Shown here: piece after piece, positions 56,401 to 64,000 of the stretch
How positions within the stretch are numbered: the first letter of the stretch is position 1
How the letters are laid out: each line of letters begins with the position of its first letter
Assembly: GCF_015832195.1 (NCBI RefSeq)
Contig: NC_052032.1
Location: forward strand, 316,618-380,617
Direction of reading: 5' to 3'
DNA length: 64,000 nucleotides
Origin: Motacilla alba alba
Taxonomy: Eukaryota > Chordata > Aves > Passeriformes > Motacillidae
The notes under the pieces: generated by a model
The model's database searches: none
What the model was told of the DNA's origin: nothing
What the model saw: the letters and a program-made list of their open reading frames with translations, nothing else
Translations under genes and position numbers: made by a program

Positions 56401-59400
56401 TCCCTGAGTGGTTGTCCTGGGAGGAATCTGTCTGAACATGCTGGAAATCCAGCTGTGATAGCACCATACACTGCTTGAACACCTTCTCATCTGGCCAGTG
56501 GAACAGCAGTTCTCCATTTGGCCCCTCTCCATTTTCTGTCAGGGGAATGGACAGGGATGTGGTGAGTGGAAGGCAGTTAAATGGGGGTTTTGATACTGTT
56601 TGTTTTTCATGTTCTGGTGAGTACTGGCAGAACAGATAAAGCAGAACCACTCTCAGCCTTCTCAGCAGCTTTCTGACTGTGCCATCTCCCTGTAGATCTG
56701 GAGCAATGAGCTGGACATCTCCCTGCAGCACAGCTCCAACATGAGGCCATACAACTGGAGCTACACCCAGTTCTCCCAGTTCAACTCTGATGACTCCCTC
56801 CTGCTGGTGTCCGGTGTCTTTGTGGGGCCTCACAACTCCTCCTCGGGGGAGATTGCTGTGATCAGCATGGGTAAGTGGGGCTTCCCTGGGGCATATGAGT
56901 TCTGGGGAAGGGGGTTCACTTCTTCTTTGGGTGTGCAGTCGCCTTGTCTCAGCTCGTCTTGACTCCTGAGCTGAGGGGTTCCAATCACAGTTCTAGAGGG
57001 GAAACCTCACAGGCAGCCTTAACTCTGTTCAGGTCACTACAGCAGCACATCAAGGCAGTGTTTCGTGTATTTACCCTCACTTCTGTTTTAAGTGCCAGTC
57101 TGGGCAAGGGTTGTCCACATCACTCATTTTGAAGCTCCTGCCTATGGCATATGTGGTGCTCGATATAGAGCTACAAAACCCTGGAATGGTTTGGGTTGGA
57201 AGAGACCTTAAGGCTCAGTGTATTCCAACCCCCTGCCATGGGCAGGGACACCTTCCACTATTCCAGGGTGCTCCAAGCCTCATCCAACCTGGCCTTGGGC
57301 ACTGCCAGGGATTCTGGGGAAGCCACAGCTGCTCTGAGCACCCTGTGCCAGGGCCTTCTGACCCTCATAGGGAACAATTTCTTCCCAATAGCCCATCTAA
57401 CCCTGCCCTCTGGCAGTGGGAAGCCATCACCTTGTCCTGTGTCTCCATGCCTTGTCCCAGATTCCTCTCCAGCTCTTTCGGAGCCCCTTTAGGCACTGGA
57501 AGGGGTTGTCAGGTCTTCCCAGAGCCTTCTCTTCTTCAGGCTGGACACACCCAGCCCTCTCAGCCCATCTCCAGAGGAAAGTGGCTGCATCCAGCTCTCA
57601 GGTCACCTTTGTGGCCCTAGTCTCACCCTTAGGTCTCACAGGGCTTTCGGAGGTGTTGTCACCTGAGCCTCTTTAACTTCTGCTGCAGCTCTGTGCATGA
57701 GGCTTACCCCCACTGTTATCTCACCATCTTGGTGCTGAGTCCCACAGTACCAGCAATCAGGAGTGCAGCAGGAAGCAGGAGTGCACAGCTGCCTTGGCTG
57801 GAGAGGCCCCAAGCCTCAGGGGTGGGAGGGAAATTCTGTATGTGTTTAACTCGTTTTTGTCCCCCGGGGCCTGCTCTGGGCCCCGCTCAGGGAAAGGGTG
57901 GGAGGTTGAATTGCTCTATGCTCTGGCTCTCTGCATTGCCCTATTATTTTGGTTTCCTTTGTGCAAGGTATCATCACACATCTCTGGAGAAAAGAGAAAT
58001 AATCTGTCTCTGTAGCAGTGGCTGGGAGCTGGATGGGCTTTGGCCTCTCCTACAGAGACCTGAATCCACTTCCTCTGGTTTCTCCAGGGCTCTTGCTGGA
58101 AGTCACTGCCTCACACTCATGTTTCCCTTCCAGAGAACTTCACGCTGCTTTCCAGAGTGAGGAATAAGCCCTATGATGTGTTTGGCTGCTGGCTGAATGA
58201 AACCAACTTGATATCAGGCAATCTGCATCGGATTGGGCGCATAACCTCCTGCTCGGTGCTGTGGCTGAACAATGCTTTCCAGGTGAGCTGCCTTCCTCCC
58301 AGCTTCACAGGCAGGGCAGCTTCCTGCTGGCTCCTGGGGGAGGGAAAGCTGCAGGGAAGGATGGCTCAATCCTCCTGTCCTCCCTGTTTGTCTCCTCTGA
58401 CTTGCCCTCAGGATCCTGAGCTCGAGGCAACCCTTGCATGAGGTTTCTCCATGCTCAGTGTTATTATACTCACTGCAATATTCTAACTCTGCCCTCAGAT
58501 CTCATTAACTTTTGTCACATTAATTAGGCTGAGGTGTTGGCTGCAGTGCTCCACAGCGTGCATGGCCCAACAGCAGGGCTGCTGAGGTCCTTGATAGTCT
58601 GAAGCTGGTCCTGGGACTGCTGTAGCCTGGCGTGTGTCCCGGCAATGGCCCTTCTCCCACTTGGTAGCTCAGGGTATTTGTGTGAGCTGGAGGCTGAGCT
58701 CAGTCCTGCCTGGCCTTGCTGAGGTTTCTTGGGCCGGGTGCTGTCTCTGATTCTGTGGCACTTGGAGAGCCGAGTGTGCTGGCCTCAAACTGCTCATTCA
58801 CTCCCTAGCACTTGGACTGCTGAGTCGTGTTCCCCATGTTTTGCCTCTGTTTCAGTGCCACACACCGTGTTTTGTGATTTTAACAAGATGCTGTCCCCAG
58901 GTAAAATCCTCTGGTAGCAGAGACTCTTCCCACAGCCACATCTCTGTGCTACACTGAGGCATTGCGCCAGCATTACACCTTCCATCCCTGAGATGCCAGG
59001 AAAGACCTTGCCCATAACAGGGGTGTGGGAGTACAGCTGCAGGCTGGGAACAGTGAGGCAGAGAGGGACCTGCTCTGTGTGTCTGGAGCAGATACCAAGC
59101 TGCCCCTGCTGAGGGGTTACAAGCACACTCCAAGAGCACAGGGATTCTCTGCCACTGGTGTTGTGGGCCAGAGAGATCCTACTTCATGCTTATCACAGAG
59201 GCCTGTTCCTGAAATCCTTGTCAGTCATAGAATGTAGAGTATCCTGAGGTGGAAGGGACCACAAGGATCAAGTCCAGCCTCCTGGCCCTGCACTGTAAAG
59301 CACCAGGTAGTACCAGCTGATCACCTCAGGGTACAGTGGCAGCAGGGCTGCCCAGCTGCTGTGCTTCCTCGCTCTACTGCTGCCTGCCTGCAGGAACGTT

Positions 59401-62400
59401 TTCTCTTGCTCTGTCTCCATCCAGGATAGGAAGGAGCTCAGTAGAGCTGGCAAGCCTGGGGCCCCTTCTTGTGTCAGTGCCCGACACACTGTGCGGAGGG
59501 ATCCGTGGGGGCTGGTGTCACTGCACTAGCTCAGGTCTTGGTTTGAACTGTGGAAGTGACTTGGGGTGGTTCCTGCTCACTTCTCCCCTCTGCTCACAGG
59601 GCATTGAGTCTGAGAATGTGAATGTAGTGAAGAGACTGTTCAAAATCCAGAACCTGAATGCCAGCACCATCCGGACCGTGATGGTGGCTGACTGCAGCCG
59701 GTATGATTCCCCGGATCTGCTCCTGGACTACGAGGAGCAGCTGGCTGCTTCCTCCACCTGCCCAGTCTTTGATCTCGGCAGTGACAGTGAGGAAGAAGGG
59801 GCCAAGCCCAAGACGCCTCCGAAGCCAGCTGTACAGGAATTGCCGGATTCCGGGGGTGTGCCAGCAGAGCATGGGCTGCAGCAGCTCTTTGATGGTATCA
59901 TGGAGGGCCACGTGAGGCCTGCCATGACTGAGACAGAGCTGGAGACAAAGGTGGCCGAGCTGTTTGTGCGAAACAGAACTAAACCGCCCGAGCCAAACCT
60001 GCTCCCCACAGACAGCAACAGCAAGACAAAGTACTTGATCTTCACCACAGGATGCCTCACCTACTCTCCGCACCAGATAGGTAAGGCTGTGTCTGAGCCT
60101 GGGACAGCCGGGGCTCCCTGAGGGCCTGGGCTGCAGCTGCATTTGGGATTTGGGTCAGGAAAAGACTTAGTCTTTCCGCTGTTTGTTTGTGAGGTGTGAA
60201 CTGGGGTTTGCTCTGGGTTCTGAGAGGCCCCATCACTGTGGGGAGTTTCACCTCCTCCACTTGCCTGAGGGTTGTTTTGTTGCTGCCAGCATGACATGTG
60301 GCCAAAGTCATGGCAAGCGCTGAGCAGAAAAGCAAGAAGGAGCTTCTGGTTAAGGACACCAGCCATGAGCAGCAGTGGGTGCAGGGACAGGACAGCAGTT
60401 GCCCTGGAGGAGTGTGTGGAGGGACTTCAGTCCTGTTCTCTTGTGGGGGAAGACTGGGCTGGTCTGAGCAGCATGAAGTTGATGTGTGAGTCACTTGTGC
60501 TGTTCCCCTGCCCCTTGCCTGCCTCCCCTCTGCCATGGGTGGGACCACCCTTATGTGTGCATCCAGCCTCAGTGAGACACTTGGGACTGGGGAGGTTTCC
60601 GAGGGGATTATTCACTGCCCCAGCCTGTGTTTGTGTGGTGAGCGAGGCTGGGCAGGCTGCAGCCTCCTCCTTTGTACTAGTGGGGTGCAATGTGCTGTGG
60701 GTGCAGCATGCACCAGGCCGTGACATGGCTGGTGACCTTGTCCTGTGTTAGGATGTCACTTGCTGTCACCTGCAGCCCCCCCTGTTAAGACAACAGGTCT
60801 AGCAGAGCCTGAATTTACAGGAAATCCTGTGGGGAGCTCCTCAGTGGGGAGCAGGAGCAGACAGACTGGCTGTTTCCCCAAGAGACTCTAAAGCTGGCAG
60901 AGAGGTGGAAAGGATCAGGAGTGTGGGGGAGGAGGGAGCTGCTCCCAGACAAGACTGCTGTGAAGCCAGACAGTTTCAGTTCTTTTCACTGCTCACACAG
61001 TTACAGCCATGCTTTCTTGCTCTCCTGACTTTCCCGTGACATGGTCCCACACCAGTACAGCCCAGTAAGGTGGGGGAAGGCAGATTTTAAGTTGTAAGCA
61101 ACTTAATCTTTGCCCACCTCAGTTAGGAATATGGCCTGGACTGAATGAGCTCTGCTTCATGCTCCTGCCTGTGGGCTGGGTTGGCAGACAGCCATGTTGA
61201 CTCAGCCCTGGGCTGAGCTGAGGCAGCACCTGGATCCCCTGGGCTGAGCCAAGGCCACCTTGCAGACTGCAGCCTGCCACACGCCGAGGCAGGGCCTTTG
61301 GGCTCCCGAATTCCTCCGCAGCCTCCCAGGGCTGAAGGATTTGTGTGATGCCTTTGAGCTCTGTGACTCCCTGGCTGGCAGCCAGCACTTGCAGTACAGG
61401 CTGCTGCTTGCAGGGCTGAACACTGGCTCAGTTCCTGTCCCACCATGAGTCACGGCAGTGTCATTTGCCCTTTGGTTTGTGTGCAGAACTGGCTCTGTGC
61501 GCCTGCTCTGTGCCCAACAGGACCTGAAGGAGCTCACTATGTGCTCACCTCCCACTCTATGCAGTGCTGCTCCAGTGTGAAGTCGAGTTCCCGTTTCTCA
61601 TGCTGATTCCAGGTTGAGCAGCCTGTCCTGCTGACTCATGTGTGTTTGAGTATGGAACAGGGAGCATGGTGCTGTGGAAGTGAGGATGAAGATGCTGGTG
61701 AGCAGCACCAGTGGGGTGGAAGAACACCAGTCCTGTCTCAAAGGTCCCAGGCTCAGGGGCAGAGATATTAGGAATGACCTTGGACTTGAGCTGTAGTGGG
61801 CTGTCAACTGTGTCTTCTTGGGCTGCAGGAGAGGGCAAAAATCAAAGGTGTTGTTAGCAATTCCTGCAGAGGGGCGATGGGATGGGATGGGCCACCTTCC
61901 AGCTCCCCCTGGACCTGCTGAGGATGAAGCCTGTGTTTGCCCAGGAGGTACTGAGGCTCACAGGGGTCCTCCAGGACGCCATTGGGGATGGACCATTTGT
62001 TGATCTGTTTGTGTTTTGGACCTCTTCAGAGCTGGAAGGGGACACCCATCACTTGCCTCATTTAGTGAGGAGATTCAGAAGTTACAAAGCACTTGAGCAC
62101 AGTTTGGGTTTAAATGTCTGTTCTTTGAACTTTCTAGGACAGATCCCCACCTGCACTTGACAGTCAGGGGAAAACCCTGCCACAGCCAGTGCATCTGCTG
62201 GGCTGCTCCAGGCTGGCTACTGCAGAGAATGGGCTCAGCCCAGGGAATCATTTAGGAGAAAAACCCTTCTACAACTAGCGTGTCTCCTGGGCCAACACAG
62301 CTTCCATGTGCTCCAGAGATGGGCTGAAGCAAGGTTTGGCTGCACCCACAGGCCACTGGGATCTCCCTTTCTGGGGTTGGATGTGCCAGGACCTTGCTGA

Positions 62401-63995
62401 TGGGCAAGGTCCTGGCCCAAAGCCCACCTGGTGAGCTGAAGGAGCCTGGCCAGGACAGCAGCCCTGTCCCAGACCTTGTACAGCAAGCTGGTTGTCCTTT
62501 CTTAGCCACACCAAGGGAAGCCTCTCCCTGAAGCCTGGCACCTCCCCCAGCCCTGCTGGCAGCTGCTTGTGGAACTGCCTCCCTCTGCTTTCTGTCCCAC
62601 AGGGATTAAAAGGATCCTGCCCCATCAGATGACAACTGCAGGGCCAGTGCTGGGGGAGGAACGGCGCTCAGATGAGTTCTTTGACTCCCTTGATCACGTC
62701 ATCGACATCCATGGGCACATCATCGGCATGGGCCTCTCCCCTGACCACCGGTGAGCACAGAGGGCTTCAAGAACTGCCAGGGTGGGCAAGAGCTGCTCAC
62801 AGGCTCTGTGGGGTGACCAGGACATGAAGTGGTGGATGGATTGGGTGCCTGCTGATCCAAGTGATGATGGTGTGTTACTGCTGAGCTTCGCCCCTGGCTG
62901 TGACAGGAATGTGTTCCTGAGCCAGCTCAGGACAGAGTGGCTCCTTCTAAGAGTGGAGGAGCTGCCCAATGTGTCTTGTTCCTGAGGTAGATCATCCATA
63001 GAATCCTAGGATGGTTTGTGTTGGAAGGTAGTTTAAAAACCATCTAATCCCCACCCCCTGCCATGGGCAGGGACATCTTCCACTATTCCAAGGTGCTCCA
63101 AGCTCCGTCCACTTGGCCTTGAACACTTCCAGGGATCCCAGGGCAGCCATAGCTGCTCTGAGCACCCTGTGCCAGGGCCTTCTGACCCTCATAGGGAACA
63201 ATTTCTTCCCAATAGCCCATCTAACGCTGCCCTCTGGCAGTGGGAAGCCATTCCCTGTGTCTTGCCTCTCCATGCCTTGTCCCAGATACCTCTCCAGCTC
63301 TTTTGGAGCCCCTTTGGGCCCTGGAAGGGGCTCTGAGGTATCTCTGGAGCCTTCTCTTCTCCAAGCTGAACACCCCTAGCTCTCCCAGCCAGGCTCTAGC
63401 CCTTGGAGCATCTCTGTGGCCTTCTCTGGAGTCCAGCATCTCCACATCTTTCTTGTGTTGGGTTCCCAGAGCTGGAGGCAGCTCTGCAGGTGGGGTCTCA
63501 CCTGAATGGAGCAGGGGGGCAGAGTCCCCCTTCACGTGCTGTCCAGAAGACAGCCCCATCGTTAAAGATAGTTTCAGTGAGATTAGAGAGGTGTGACCTG
63601 ACCCCTAGCATCACCTTTCAGGTGCAGTGTCCTTTCCAGACATGGCCAGGAGTGTTCCAGCAGCCTGTTCCCTGTTTCAGCCTGGATTTCAGGGAGCTGG
63701 GCTGTAGACTCCATCCCTGCTGTGCCAGGGGGCTCTGTGAGCTCTGGTGCAGTGCAGCTAATCCCTCCCTGCCCTCCCCAAGGTACCTGTATGTGAACAG
63801 CCGGGCCTGGCCACGGGACTGCGTCATCTCAGATCCAATGCAGCCGCCTCCCATCGCTGAGGAGATTGACCTCCACGTGTTCGACCTGAAGACCATGAAG
63901 GAGGTGAAGCGAGCACTGCGCGCACACCGGGCCTACACACCCAATGAGGAGTGCTTCTTCATCTTCCTGGATGTCAGCAGGGACTTCGTAGCGAG
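53445..63995 (+). CDS. FBXW5: FBXW5, F-box and WD repeat protein 5 (3' end beyond the window)
   Basis: Substrate receptor of SCF (CUL1) and DDB1-CUL4 ubiquitin ligases; known human targets include SAS-6, Eps8 and TSC2. Coding exons: 53445-53634, 55918-56075, 56696-56870, 58134-58282, 59600-60080, 62603-62750, 63783-63995. This gives 504 complete codons of about 566 expected. The exon with the ATG begins at 53424 after CGTTTCCAG, so a non-coding exon lies upstream. The F-box is at about 5-50 (PRLPDTVLFEIFLYLD, then CQQWRAVARDEFLW). The first WD repeat includes HSDQVLHLSFSHSG and ASCSKDCTVKIW. Nearly unchanged blocks follow: MRPYNWSYTQFSQF, PHNSSSGEIAVIS, YDVFGCWLNETNL, NVVKRLFKIQNLNAS. A variable acidic linker (LGSDSEEEG) occupies about 275-345. 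Then come YLIFTTGCLTYSPHQIG, HVIDIHGHIIGMGLS and RAHRAYTPNEECFF. A GTGAG donor ends the window, so the last WD repeats are missing only because of the cut. Confidence 0.97.
57172..57620 (-). mobile_element. CR1 fragment in FBXW5 intron (minus orientation)
   Basis: It starts with GGAATGGTTTGGGTTGGAAG and runs through CCCCCTGCCATGGGCAGGGAC, CCTTCTCTTCTTCAGGCTGG and CAGCCC, then decays. It lies between coding exons 3 and 4 of FBXW5. Confidence 0.92.
59224..59302 (-). mobile_element. Short CR1 3' tail in FBXW5 intron
   Basis: TCATAGAATGTAGAGTATCC, GGAAGGGACCACAAGGATCA and AGTCCAGCCTCC are the complement of a CR1 3' end. Confidence 0.75.
62996..63545 (-). mobile_element. CR1 fragment in FBXW5 intron (minus orientation, ~550 bases)
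   Basis: It starts with ATAGAATCCTAGGATGGTTTG and continues through CTGCCATGGGCAGGGACATC, GCCTTCTCTTCTCCAAGCTGA, GAGCTGGAGGCAG and GTGGGGTCTCACCTG. It lies between coding exons 6 and 7 of FBXW5 and shares a nearly identical 101-base block with the copy at 57172-57620. Confidence 0.92.
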
Positions 63996-64000
63996 GTGAG

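Noticed and set aside
1..64000. tRNA, snoRNA, CRISPR or operon-type features
   Set aside because: None seen. The sequence is eukaryotic with spliced genes, so bacterial feature types do not apply.

Overview
This window is vertebrate nuclear DNA and is best read as a bird genome. Four things point there: many 5'-truncated CR1-type LINE copies, endogenous-retrovirus LTRs of a type common in birds, a lipocalin that closely matches avian Ex-FABP, and a compact GC-rich layout with short introns. The gene content corresponds to part of human 9q34.3, which by general knowledge lies on a microchromosome in birds. Species cannot be fixed from the sequence alone.

Layout. 125-21480 (minus): complete NPDC1, nine coding exons, with a ~12.9 kb first intron and a GC-box promoter at about 21.5-21.7 kb. 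22-35.7 kb: gene-poor, repeat-rich interval with CR1 fragments, two inverted copies of one ~650 bp LTR family and a 945 bp solo LTR. 35.7-52.6 kb: four complete, tandem lipocalin genes on the minus strand. In order of falling coordinate these are C8G (complement C8 gamma), PTGDS (prostaglandin D synthase), an LCN15-like lipocalin and Ex-FABP. 53.0-64.0 kb (plus): FBXW5, divergent from C8G across a CpG-rich shared promoter. Its last coding exon(s) lie beyond the right edge.

How the genes relate. The four lipocalins share one exon plan (exon 2 always 140 nt, exon 5 always 102 nt, same intron phases) and are clearly tandem duplicates that diverged in function. C8G serves the membrane attack complex, PTGDS makes PGD2 and carries lipophiles, Ex-FABP is a siderophore and fatty-acid binder, and LCN15 has an unknown ligand. 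Three of them have a TATA-like box close to the ATG, whereas C8G instead shares a GC-rich promoter region with FBXW5. FBXW5 (ubiquitin-ligase substrate receptor) and NPDC1 (neural membrane protein) flank the cluster and are functionally unrelated to it.

All exon boundaries were derived by reading GT/AG sites, reading frame and remembered protein families; no alignment or database search was run. No RNA genes, CRISPR arrays or intact transposon coding regions were seen.
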